Positions 33,933 through 42,232 of a stretch of DNA of 43,618 nt are shown in pieces (position 1 is the first letter of the stretch; every line of letters begins with the position of its first letter). The translations under genes and the position numbers were made by a program. The stretch is taken from positions 1 through 43,618 of the forward strand of contig JAEWPQ010000011.1 of NCBI GenBank assembly GCA_023460575.1, written 5' to 3'. This DNA is from Bacillota bacterium (GTDB lineage Bacteria; Bacillota; Clostridia; Lachnospirales; Lachnospiraceae). Below the pieces are notes generated by a model. It saw only the letters and a list, made by a program, of their open reading frames with translations, was not told where the DNA came from and searched no databases.

Positions 33933-34002
33933 AAATTTCAGTTTTATTGAGTAAATTACTGCATAAAAAAACTACCAGCTTAATACTGATAGTTAGTAGT
34001 TT
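33933..34002 (-). terminator. Terminator of the VOC gene; shared trailer element, copy 2
   Basis: Minus-strand stem AAACTAC...GTAGTTT (33969-33975 / 33996-34002) with an internal CAG/CTG pair, followed by a T run and CAATAAAACTGAAATTT, as in the MBL trailer. The hairpin interior (33979-33998) is also a near-perfect inverted copy of bases 33791-33810 in the MBL leader. The ~95 bases between this element and that leader (33838-33932) are somewhat richer in GC and show no convincing gene. Confidence 0.72.
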
Positions 34003-34048
34003 TCTTTACATATTCAATTTTACTTATTCCTATTTTCCAAAATTCGTA

Positions 34049-34435
34049 CTATACAAATAAGCACCATCTAATACCATATTTATCAATGAAATCTGCCATT
34101 AGTGTACTGTACTCACATGGTGCAAGCGGCATCAAAATTTTAGCATCAGTTTTTAACACATTATATGCTTTCTGCACCTTTTCTTCGTTACCTTCTCCAT
34201 AATGTAAACAAAACTGCATTACGTTGCCCGTAATTGTTTCCTCACCAATAATGGAATATTCTGAATTTCGTTCTGCCACTGCTAAAATTTCCCCTTCAAT
34301 ATCAAGCTCTGAATGAAAAAACGTTCCATCTTCATTTGGATAACTGCTGATGAGAACAGCATCAAAAGCCTTTTGATAAAGAGCCACCGCCTCATCACTT
34401 CTTGTAACATATGCTTGCATCATTGATCTTTTCAT
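34049..34435 (-). CDS. VOC-family protein (PhnB-like)
   Basis: A 128-residue single-module VOC protein: MMQAYVTRSDEAVALYQKAF, DGTFFHSELDIEGEILAVAE, and a closing ADFIDKYGIRWCLF. It resembles PhnB/3-demethylubiquinone-like VOC proteins and is related to the VOC gene at 36135 (shared NPDG/NEDGxFFHSEL segment). GGGAGG precedes the ATG. It has its own duplicated-type promoter and terminator. Function unknown. Confidence 0.83.
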   Translation of the reverse strand: MKRSMMQAYVTRSDEAVALYQKAFDAVLISSYPNEDGTFFHSELDIEGEILAVAERNSEYSIIGEETITGNVMQFCLHYGEGNEEKVQKAYNVLKTDAKILMPLAPCEYSTLMADFIDKYGIRWCLFV

Positions 34436-34499
34436 AAAGAATCCTCCCTGGTTGTTTTTTCTTTATTATTTAAACAAAATATAAATCCTCTTCATGAAT

Positions 34500-34562
34500 A
34501 GATTACCATCAAACTTATTAACTATCAATATTAAATTTCCAATGTACAATAATGCGTTAAAT
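34500..34562 (-). promoter_or_regulatory. Promoter in shared leader repeat, copy 2 (VOC gene)
   Basis: The second copy of the 55-bp leader (34508-34562). Minus-strand TTGATA (34523-34528), 17-base spacer, TAATCT (34500-34505), 65 bases before the VOC start codon. Confidence 0.75.
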
Positions 34563-34634
34563 TCTAATTGTAATAAAACTTAATAATGAGCCATCAATAT
34601 ACATTATCAATGGTTTATTTATCTTCTTAACTTA

Positions 34635-35321
34635 TCAGGCACGAGATAACATGGGAAAAATCACGTTATTGTCTTTAAAAATATTCTCCTTCACTTTTAA
34701 TACAAATAAGTGATTATCTTCCTCCTGTGATTCTTCAATTAAAAAACCAGCTTTTAATTCCGGCGTGAATCCCAGACACACCTGTTCTTTATTATCATTC
34801 GCAAAAACACCTAAAATATCATCCAGTTCGAAATTGACATCAGCAAAAATATCATAACAAATGAGACTGTTATTATCATGTCTAACCACTGCAACAGCAT
34901 CGTATTGTTCGATATAATAAATATCGTTCGTTCTAAATTGTATGCAATGAAATACAAACTGGCTCAGATTATCTACTTTCAGTCGTGAAAATGGATTCCC
35001 TCGAATATAACTTTTAATAATCAGATCCCAGTCTTCCGGATTTTCTATATCAAGCTTTCTATATGTACCAGGTACTTTTAAAATCGGCTTACTATATTGA
35101 AACTCCTTGTATTCATCAAAACCAAATTTAGGATAAAAGTCTGTAACAGAATTATTTGACAGCAAATAAACTGCGTCACATTTATCCACCCAATCGTTTA
35201 AAACCCGTTCCATCAGATATCGACTTAATCCTCTGTTTCTATACTCAGGAAGCGTCATAACAGTTTTTTGAAAGCTGAAAGTAACTGTTTCTTGTAAACT
35301 CTTCTTCCATGACATGATCAA
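34635..35321 (-). pseudogene. GNAT acetyltransferase lacking its N-terminus
   Basis: The 228-codon frame begins inside a GNAT fold: FSFQKTVMTLPEYRNRGLSR is motif A, normally 80-100 residues from the start, followed by KFGFDEYKEFQYSK and an intact C-terminal domain. No ATG with a ribosome site is present (the frame opens with TTG-ATC-ATG), and the frame's upstream continuation soon reaches the preceding gene. The first ~60-80 codons appear deleted. Without them strands 1-3 of the fold are missing, so activity is unlikely. Confidence 0.65.
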
Positions 35322-35370
35322 TGTAATTAAATACTTGTCCTTTAATAATGCATTGCAATGTATCTCTCCT

Positions 35371-36051
35371 TTACCAACCTATATCAACAAAATTTAGCAA
35401 CTCTAATGGATTCTCTATTTGAAAAAAATCATGCATTCTCTTTGCTGGTTGTGATGGACCTTCCTTCAGATACCAGACTGCCTGAGCCGCTTTCATTCCA
35501 AGTTTCCTGGCAGTTTCCAATTCATTACTACCACCATCTCCTATATATATACACCTCTCAGCCTCCACTGATAAGTGATCCATACATCTTTGGAATATCT
35601 CTTCTTCTGGCTTTTGTATTCCCTGTTCATAAGAAAGATAAACAGCGTCAAAATATGGGAATAGCTCACTTCTTCTGATAACAGCAGCTTCCTCTGAAAA
35701 ACAGTTGCTTATTAATCCCAGTAGAAATCCCTTATTTTTCAATGCTGAAAGCATTGGAATAATCTCTGAATGCAAATGATTAAAGCAATCCTCCTTTGTT
35801 GCTATACGTTTCTCCACTATTTTCTTTAAAAGAATTTCTGAGTAGCAATCATTCTCTCTTAGAATTGATTCCAGTACCGCCTCCAATGTCACCTTACCTA
35901 TAGACCGTTCAGATTCTGTGGCGCGCCAGAGTGACTGAAATATATCTGTCGGAATCCCCGCATCCTCCGCCATCTCTGCCCCAAAATAGAGCGGACTATG
36001 ATAGTGCGTAATCAATGTCTCATACATATCAAAAATTACTGCTCGTCTCAT
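35371..36051 (-). CDS. HAD-superfamily hydrolase (haloacid dehalogenase-like)
   Basis: A 226-residue enzyme with motif I FDMYETLI (nucleophile Asp8). The second Asp of the phosphatase DxD motif is Tyr, as in the DxY(G/E)T form of the dehalogenase-type branch. Motif II is GLISNC, motif III QKPEEEIF and motif IV IGDGGSNELETARKLGM. Substrate unknown; phosphatase activity is less certain because of the motif I change. AAGGAAA precedes the start. Independent gene in the accessory row. Confidence 0.83.
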   Translation of the reverse strand: MRRAVIFDMYETLITHYHSPLYFGAEMAEDAGIPTDIFQSLWRATESERSIGKVTLEAVLESILRENDCYSEILLKKIVEKRIATKEDCFNHLHSEIIPMLSALKNKGFLLGLISNCFSEEAAVIRRSELFPYFDAVYLSYEQGIQKPEEEIFQRCMDHLSVEAERCIYIGDGGSNELETARKLGMKAAQAVWYLKEGPSQPAKRMHDFFQIENPLELLNFVDIGW

Positions 36052-36134
36052 TTTTTTCCTTCCCGAAAGTTCTGATTATGCGATACTGTCTTTTATCTTA
36101 TGGAATAAAATTCATCTCTGGTAATTTGCTCCGA

Positions 36135-36542
36135 TCAGTCTTTCCCATCCCAATAATCATAATCCTCTGGTGGACGATGAGATGCCGTAGATAAATACCA
36201 CCATACGCCAAATTCATCAACTATTGAAGCCGCACAAGGGCTCCATGGCAATTCTCCTATTGGCATGTCAATTCTTCCGCCTTTTTTTAATAATTCATAT
36301 GCACATCTTACTTCTTCTGGACTATCAAATTCGTAACCCAACTGAACTATACTCTCCTCTGTATTAGCCCTTGATGCTTCTACTACAGCTAGAAAGCATT
36401 CCCCATTTCTATAAAGCTCTGAATGAAAAAAAGAACCATCTGGATTTTTTACATGATACCCCAACTCTAATCCAAATACCTGTTGATACAATTCAACCGC
36501 CTTTGCACTGTTTTTCACATATACGCCAATACCAATCCCCAT
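36135..36542 (-). CDS. VOC-family protein
   Basis: A 135-residue VOC protein (GIGVYVKNSAKAVELYQQVF, NPDGSFFHSELYRNGECFLA, ASIVDEFGVWWYLS) with a short charged tail. It is a paralogue of the VOC gene at 34049. AAGGAG lies just before the ATG, and the gap to the upstream Gfo/Idh-like gene is 18 bases, so they may be co-transcribed. Ligand unknown. Confidence 0.82.
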   Translation of the reverse strand: MGIGIGVYVKNSAKAVELYQQVFGLELGYHVKNPDGSFFHSELYRNGECFLAVVEASRANTEESIVQLGYEFDSPEEVRCAYELLKKGGRIDMPIGELPWSPCAASIVDEFGVWWYLSTASHRPPEDYDYWDGKD

Positions 36543-36560
36543 TTATTCTCCTTCCTTTAC

Positions 36561-37625
36561 TTAATTCCATGGTTGAACTTCTGTTTTTACGGCTACATGC
36601 GGCTGCTTTAGAGCTTCCTGCATCAATAAGAAAAAATAGTTATCCTGGCAGCCCTCTGCAAAGGAATAAAAGCTGTTACCAGTCAATAGGTATTCTTTCA
36701 TTCCAATGAGACAGCGTAACATGGCAACTTCATCATCCGTAAGCCGTTCCCTTGCAAAAGGATTCCTATAGAGACATTCCCCCCCAAGATTAATGGAATA
36801 GGTAGACAATGTATTAATGTCCTGGGTAATCTGAAAGGTTTGAACTAACGGCTGGTTATCTTTGGTCAAGCTGCGTACAATATCATCATCCATTTCCCCA
36901 CGAACCCCTTGTATATTTAAATGACGGGTTCGGATTTTGGAACGGTATTGTACATTAGATGAGAAATCATAAAAAGCTACTTTTCCGCTTTCAAATTCTA
37001 TGGTGTATCTTGACCGGTCAGCCATGACGACCTCTCCATCTGTCTTGATTCCATCTCTGGAGTCGGTGACCGTCACAGGAAATTGATAGTTTTTACCATT
37101 TATTTGGGCTTTTTCAAATCCAACACCTAACAGCCTTCGAATTAAGCTGATACCGTGATAGTCATGAGCCCAGGATATGGATAAGTTATGAACCTCACCT
37201 AATATTCCTTTTTTTAGAGCCTTTAATTTCGCCTCATAAAGCGGCTGTAAAAAATACTGTTCCGCAATTTGAATCTTGGCATCTTGTTTCATAGAAGTAT
37301 CCCACAGGGAATGAAGGTCATTTAAGTTCATGGCAGGCGGTGTCTCCACTAACATTGGAATGCCATAAGGGATTAACCGTTTTATCATCTCAGGATTTCC
37401 ATCCCTTCCAATGGCTATCACCACAAAATCAGGATTCGTAGATAAGCATTCCTTTATGGTCAAAGCTGTTGGAACGGAATGGGTTTGGGAAAATTCGGCT
37501 GCTTTCTCTTTATTTCGAAAGAAAACAGAAGTCACTTCAAATTGTGCAGATAGAACAAGGCTTATTCTTAAAAATGCCATTGCCCGGAATCCATTTCCTA
37601 TTATAGCATATCTAATTTTAGTCAT
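36561..37625 (-). CDS. Gfo/Idh/MocA-like protein with altered catalytic motif
   Basis: A 354-residue protein with a Rossmann start (RYAIIGNGFRAMAFLRISLV) and the family layout. The EKP motif, whose Lys contacts the nicotinamide and substrate, reads VETPPAMN, so the Lys is Thr. The usual GG-x-x-x-D-x-x-x-H segment is also replaced. It may be a non-canonical or non-enzymatic member. AAAGGAGGG precedes the start. It lies between GNAT and VOC genes with short gaps (about 20-30 bases). Confidence 0.75.
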   Translation of the reverse strand: MTKIRYAIIGNGFRAMAFLRISLVLSAQFEVTSVFFRNKEKAAEFSQTHSVPTALTIKECLSTNPDFVVIAIGRDGNPEMIKRLIPYGIPMLVETPPAMNLNDLHSLWDTSMKQDAKIQIAEQYFLQPLYEAKLKALKKGILGEVHNLSISWAHDYHGISLIRRLLGVGFEKAQINGKNYQFPVTVTDSRDGIKTDGEVVMADRSRYTIEFESGKVAFYDFSSNVQYRSKIRTRHLNIQGVRGEMDDDIVRSLTKDNQPLVQTFQITQDINTLSTYSINLGGECLYRNPFARERLTDDEVAMLRCLIGMKEYLLTGNSFYSFAEGCQDNYFFLLMQEALKQPHVAVKTEVQPWN

Positions 37626-37656
37626 GAGGCCCTCCTTTGATTATTAACAATCCCCA

Positions 37657-38589
37657 TCAAATCTTCTTCCAATGCGTCCATACAATCCCGTCAGAGTAAC
37701 CAATTTTCTTATAAAATTCGTTCCCTCCGCCAGTCATATGAATTGCACCAAGCTTCTTCATTCGTTCATAATGTTTCGATAATGCCGCCGCTGCCAATCC
37801 TCTGTTTCTATATTCTGGTATTGTGCATAAGGGCTCCATATAAGCTAAATTGTTTTCCTTAACCCACCACATTCCGGAGTAACAAACATACTCTTCTTCT
37901 TCGTTTGCAATGACTATATCAAATTGGGGAGTTGCATGAGGAGCCGGACACATCATACCTTTTTGCACGCCATTATATCCCTTTTGTGGATTCCAGCTCG
38001 TTCCGCAATCTGCCTCTCCCCATTTTTCAAATGGACCTTTATCCTCCTCATGGTTGAATCCTTTCCAGCAGCACCTGGCCAGTTTTACGGGATCAACCTC
38101 ACTCTCCTTCACGAAGTGAAAACCTTCCGGCAGCTGATAGGTAAGTTCATTTTGAAAATCGAAAATGAAGTCGTGTTCTTCATACACCTTACTATATCCT
38201 CTCTTTTCCACCGCATCAATCAGTAAATCCTGCCCTTTAAATAAAATGAATTGTCTCTGCTTATTAAAATTCGGCATATATTCTTCAGCGTAATCTATTA
38301 GTTCCTCCACTAATTCTTCATATCCCGGACGAAGATTAAAAAATATATTAGTAACAGGTGATTCTGAGAAAACAAATGCTACAATTTTGTCTCCATCAAA
38401 CCAAATACGATTCAAGTACTGATATGAAATGTCCATCCATGTTGATGTGATGGCATATTCATAAAAAGGAGCCGCCACACCATTGCTGAAATTGCGCCCA
38501 TAGATTTCCACCATGAAATCCCATATTAAATTAATGTCTGTTAATATCTGAAATTGCTTTGTATTAATATTTCTACTGTATTCTTTCAT
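37657..38589 (-). CDS. GNAT-family acetyltransferase (two-domain)
   Basis: A 310-residue protein with two GNAT-like modules. The N-terminal one (about 1-150) is degenerate; the C-terminal one has AYMEPLCTIPEYRNRGLAAA (motif A) and FYKKIGYSDGIVW. The ATG at 38587-38589 is chosen, nine bases after GAGGAG; the GTG at 38613 precedes that site. This two-module type occurs as single genes across Clostridia. Acceptor unknown. Confidence 0.82.
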   Translation of the reverse strand: MKEYSRNINTKQFQILTDINLIWDFMVEIYGRNFSNGVAAPFYEYAITSTWMDISYQYLNRIWFDGDKIVAFVFSESPVTNIFFNLRPGYEELVEELIDYAEEYMPNFNKQRQFILFKGQDLLIDAVEKRGYSKVYEEHDFIFDFQNELTYQLPEGFHFVKESEVDPVKLARCCWKGFNHEEDKGPFEKWGEADCGTSWNPQKGYNGVQKGMMCPAPHATPQFDIVIANEEEEYVCYSGMWWVKENNLAYMEPLCTIPEYRNRGLAAAALSKHYERMKKLGAIHMTGGGNEFYKKIGYSDGIVWTHWKKI

Positions 38590-38698
38590 TTCTACTTTCT
38601 CCTCATTGCTCACTACTTTTCAAAATTAAACTTATTTCTATTCTCTATGAAAGAGCTCTGTAATAATTTTGGGGAAAATCTCACTACGCACCATTTTC

Positions 38699-38773
38699 CT
38701 ATATTGCATATCTTCTATCACGTTTAGTTGACCCAAACCGTTCCATACTTCCTATTAAATCTTGATAATTCAT
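38699..38773 (-). other. Short open frame with good ribosome site (24 codons)
   Basis: A GGGGGAG site precedes ATG-AAT-TAT, encoding MNYQDLIGSMERFGSTKRDR plus four residues before TAG. It looks like the start of a lost gene or a leader peptide; no family recognised. It is the only content I see in the 38590-38827 gap. Confidence 0.3.
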
Positions 38774-38827
38774 CAGTCTCCCCCTTCCTTCTTTCGCGTC
38801 TATACTTTTGTAATAAAATGTTAAAAT

Positions 38828-39601
38828 TCAAAAGTATAAATTTCCTATAAAGAATAAAGCTACAATATGTAATGGATAGAATATATAGAACAGATATTTA
38901 TAACCCCTTCCCTTTTTCCCATTATATAAGTACATGAAGGGAACCGCTCCAATCATCATCCATTGGTAATTTTCGTAAAACAACCCGTTAATACTAAAAT
39001 TATTTATTAATGCCAATGCAAAAAATAACATACAGAATATTGTATAAACACTTGCTATACGATTTTTATTTTCTTTAGCAAAATACATTAATACCCCCAG
39101 AAATACAAACAAAATACTTCCTTCAGTTAAAAGGATATTTCCCGTTAATGCCCCCACTAGTTCAAAAACCCCATAACCAACTATTATCTGTTTTGTAATA
39201 ATACAGATTATGGTGCTGAAAATCTGATACAGGCAAAAGCAGATTAAGTACTGGTTTCCTTTCTTTTTATCATTCTTACGAATTTCTAATATCCATGAAA
39301 CAGTACCAATCAAAAATAAAGTGACAAATATATTATTACTTATGTAGCAATATGGTTCCTGATATACATTATTGCAAATGTAATTTATTATTGCCATTAT
39401 AATGCCAAATCCATACATTCTGAATAAATAGATTTTCCTGTTAGAAGTATAGTTAAATCCCCATACCATACAAAAAAAGAAGACAGGGGCCGAGATTCTT
39501 CCTATCCAGTGCAACCAGATTGGAGCTCCCGGAATGAATTCTGCAATATGATCTAAAAACATAAATATGAGTGCCAGTATTTTTAGCATCGTACTTGTCA
39601 T
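38828..39601 (-). CDS. TraX-family membrane protein (acyltransferase-like)
   Basis: A 257-residue polytopic protein with about eight helices. MTSTMLKILALIFMFLDHIA and WLHWIGRISAPVFFFCMVWG are characteristic of TraX proteins, named for pilin N-acetylation in F plasmids and common as chromosomal genes in Firmicutes. It ends with YKYLFYIFYPLHIVALFFIG, also typical. The ribosome site is weak (GGAAAGAAG). Its first ~70 codons and upstream flank are duplicated as a broken copy at 32645-32920. Confidence 0.87.
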   Translation of the reverse strand: MTSTMLKILALIFMFLDHIAEFIPGAPIWLHWIGRISAPVFFFCMVWGFNYTSNRKIYLFRMYGFGIIMAIINYICNNVYQEPYCYISNNIFVTLFLIGTVSWILEIRKNDKKKGNQYLICFCLYQIFSTIICIITKQIIVGYGVFELVGALTGNILLTEGSILFVFLGVLMYFAKENKNRIASVYTIFCMLFFALALINNFSINGLFYENYQWMMIGAVPFMYLYNGKKGRGYKYLFYIFYPLHIVALFFIGNLYF

Positions 39602-39699
39602 AAATTTATTCTTCTTTCCTGTAATTTTATCATTACTTCATAAGATAATTCTTTCATTTATCTCAGTACCCCAGCCACTGATAATACAAACCATAGCAT

Positions 39700-40176
39700 T
39701 TATCGATCCCTCCTTAAATAAACCATATCAACCAGTTGTTTTCCATCTTCAAACATTGGATGATCGTAGTTATCTACAAAAAAGTTTATGATTCGGTGTG
39801 ATTCTGTAAAACCACATTTTTTATAAAAAGTAAGTGAAGAGGGAACATCTCCTGTCCCAACAAACATAGTGTTGCAATCAGTGTAAGTGGAAAACAGAAA
39901 CTCTATCAGACTTTTTCCATATCCTTTTCGTTGACAGTCAGGTGAAACAGCAATGTTTTTAAGCTCATAAATACCATCACCTTCCTTTGTAATCACACAT
40001 TCAGCTTTTATGCCATTATCATCCAAAACGAACATTTCACCGCGCTCAAGATACTGATCTACCATATTTTCCTGCTCGTCGGCCAACAATAGTAAATCTA
40101 TATATTCCTTTTTGTTGTCTGTAATTTTTCTTATATTTCTATTATCAGAATAGATTTCTGCATGATCCGATGCCAT
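39700..40176 (-). CDS. GNAT-family acetyltransferase
   Basis: A 158-residue GNAT protein: ELKNIAVSPDCQRKGYGKSL (motif A, Q/R-x-x-G-x-G) and SSLTFYKKCGFTESHRI (motif B). The N-terminal strands are intact. A GAGGAGG site lies seven bases before the ATG. The preceding phosphatase gene's natural end (40234) lies 57 bases upstream, consistent with a normal operon spacing before that gene broke. Confidence 0.87.
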   Translation of the reverse strand: MASDHAEIYSDNRNIRKITDNKKEYIDLLLLADEQENMVDQYLERGEMFVLDDNGIKAECVITKEGDGIYELKNIAVSPDCQRKGYGKSLIEFLFSTYTDCNTMFVGTGDVPSSLTFYKKCGFTESHRIINFFVDNYDHPMFEDGKQLVDMVYLRRDR

Positions 40177-40233
40177 ATTATGCTCCTCCTCAATTTCAAA
40201 AGTTTTCTTATAAAGTGCAAAATGGATATTCCA

Positions 40234-40694
40234 TTAGGATTTATCAGCTGCCGTTCGATCAAATTGAAGTTCAATAATGTATGGCATGTTCCAACCACAA
40301 TAGTACTACCCTCATTTTTACTGATTATCTCTTCTAATGCCAATATATTTCTATTTTGAACCATATTAATGGATTCCCCGCGATCTTCGTAGAAATCCTT
40401 GTCAACCCACCGTTTCTGAAACATTCCATAATTGTTACCATCAGTGCCCTTTTTTCTTTCACGAAGCCGGTCATCAAATATAATCTCTTTTTTGTGAAAC
40501 GCCGCTGAATCCTTAATTGTATCAATACTTCTTTTATATGGACTACAGTAAAAGGCATCTACGTTTTTATCTTTCAAAAATTCATATACAATTTTTGAAT
40601 CTTGCTGACCTTCTATTGTCAGAGGTCTGGTACAGTCATCCGCAGTCCAGGAATGATCCGGTTGTGCATGTCGTATAAAATAAACAATCGTCAT
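40234..40694 (-). pseudogene. Histidine phosphatase (phosphoglycerate mutase-like), broken by a deletion
   Basis: From the ATG at 40692-40694 (after GGAGGG) the frame matches Clostridia histidine phosphatases: YFIRHAQPDHSW, RPLTIEGQQDS, CSPYKRSIDTIKDSAAFH, RERKKGTDGNNYGMFQKRW, ESINMVQNRN and IVVGT. It should then read THGTALS with the second catalytic His. Instead, near 40285-40292, the sense switches to the next frame as MPYIIELQFDRTAADKS and stops at 40234. That piece is the normal C-terminal segment, so about 25 codons, including the second catalytic site, are deleted out of frame. Confidence 0.72.
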
Positions 40695-40710
40695 AATTCC
40701 CTCCAATACA

Positions 40711-42087
40711 TTATTTTAATATCCACCGTTCTACAAAGGCCTTCTCCACAAATGCTTCTTGTATAACGTATTCTTGTATTATATCTCTCAGATATTCTTT
40801 GCTATACTGTTCGTCGTGATTCCTGGCTAATGTTTGGTATCCAGTACCCCTTTGAAGGTAATCAGATGAAGCTACTGTATACCATTTCTCCATATTAATG
40901 CTGACGCCATGAATATAAATATTCAATATATTCCTACCATCATGTTCTATTACTGCACCTGATACATGCAACCTCCCCACATATTTCCCCCGAAATCCCG
41001 CACCTTTTCCATCCGCATAGCAATAATCCGTATCCAGGGAGTTTTGCAAGGCTTCCCACAAGTCTTTTCCCTGTATCTGAAAGCTGGTGGGATTTAAAGG
41101 AGATGGGCAAAGCTCTATGATCTTTTTCCTTGAAACATCACCCTTTTTAATTCCACCGTTTATCACGCCACTATTTATAATTGCAAGATCACACCCAAGG
41201 AAGTCCTGTAAGGCATCTGCAAGGAGATTCGTCATAGGGTTCTCTTCCACAACATCATGCCATAAATTTTTATTTATTCTGCAGAAAGGTTTGCTGAGTC
41301 TGTCAATAGCCTTTATTTTATTCTGTTTGACTATCTCTTGAACTATAGTAGATCCTTCTGAGTTTAGAACGTCGATATTAATTCCTTCTATCAGTTGCAC
41401 CTGATTATTATTTACTTCAACTACAAGCTTTCCAATATGCTCTCCTTGTGCTCCTGAAGTATGAATAATGGTTCCATTTACTATTTCCGGTTGGTTCATT
41501 AATATATGAAAATGACCACCAATTATAATATCAATACCACTTATTTTTACTGCTATTTCCTTATCCTTATCCATACCAAGATGTGAAAGCAGTATGCACA
41601 TATCATACTGCTCACGATATTCATCAATCTCGTATTGAACCGCTGTCAGGTAATCTATAAGAGTAAAGCCAAGCAATTCATTAAAAGGTCCAATATCCGG
41701 TGATGCCCCAATGATTAGTATTCTTAACCCATTTTTATTTATTATAATACTTCGTTTTACTTCTTTTATTTCTGAATGATCAGCGTAGCGCAGGTTACTG
41801 CTCAGCAACGGAATCTTCGCATTAGCAGCCATATATTTCAACACATCCAACCCTTGAAATATTTCATTATTTCCAACCGCCAAAGCATCGTATCCAGTAC
41901 AATCAAGCAATTCCATCGCTGCCAATCCGTCAGTCCCAAGCAATTCAATTCTTTTAAAATCAGCAAAATCTCCGGCATCAAGTACTAGAGTATTGCTATC
42001 CTTCCTTTCGGTCATTTGGTTTACTATCTTAGAAAAATTCTCAAAATTACTATGTATGTCATTTGTATGTAATATCGTTAAGCGCAT
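40711..42087 (-). CDS. 5'-nucleotidase / cyclic phosphodiesterase-type metallophosphatase
   Basis: A 458-residue protein. The N-terminal calcineurin-like metallophosphatase domain (about 1-240) shows ILHTNDIHSNFENF (Asp10, His12), LDAGDFADF, AVGNNEIFQG (Asn in place of the usual His of GNHE), LLSHLGMD and IGGHFHILM. The C-terminal 5_nucleotid_C domain (about 270-450) includes NLLADALQDF and AIINSGVINGGI. There is no signal peptide, so it is a cytoplasmic YunD-like type. The ATG at 42085-42087 follows GGGGGGAAAT. It probably dephosphorylates nucleotides. Confidence 0.87.
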   Translation of the reverse strand: MRLTILHTNDIHSNFENFSKIVNQMTERKDSNTLVLDAGDFADFKRIELLGTDGLAAMELLDCTGYDALAVGNNEIFQGLDVLKYMAANAKIPLLSSNLRYADHSEIKEVKRSIIINKNGLRILIIGASPDIGPFNELLGFTLIDYLTAVQYEIDEYREQYDMCILLSHLGMDKDKEIAVKISGIDIIIGGHFHILMNQPEIVNGTIIHTSGAQGEHIGKLVVEVNNNQVQLIEGINIDVLNSEGSTIVQEIVKQNKIKAIDRLSKPFCRINKNLWHDVVEENPMTNLLADALQDFLGCDLAIINSGVINGGIKKGDVSRKKIIELCPSPLNPTSFQIQGKDLWEALQNSLDTDYCYADGKGAGFRGKYVGRLHVSGAVIEHDGRNILNIYIHGVSINMEKWYTVASSDYLQRGTGYQTLARNHDEQYSKEYLRDIIQEYVIQEAFVEKAFVERWILK

Positions 42088-42139
42088 ATTTCCCCCCACA
42101 ATGTACTCATCAAATTGGAATAAGACTCTCTATGCTTTA

Positions 42140-42232
42140 TTAACTATTTTTGAGAGGATTTCCAAAAAAGGCCTTTTCAACTTCTTCTACTGTATCAAAC
42201 CCGATAATATGATTAAGAACCTTCCGGCTCAT
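42140..42232 (-). other. 30-codon open frame overlapping the DinB gene end
   Basis: An ATG inside the last codons of the DinB-like gene opens a second frame (MSRKVLNHIIGFDTVEEVEK...FFGNPLKNS) ending at TAA 42140. Its composition looks protein-like, and it may be a remnant of another gene's tail. There is no clear ribosome site. Confidence 0.3.

Noticed and set aside
32676..37680. 18-base match CATCAAATCTTCTTCCAA near 32677 and 37655
   Set aside because: One copy is the coding end of the GNAT gene and the other is random-looking fragment DNA; AT-rich and too short to separate from chance.
40131..40233. Native C-terminus of the histidine phosphatase frame
   Set aside because: It reads through the next gene's ribosome site in an unrelated sequence, whereas the family's C-terminal segment is in the adjacent frame.
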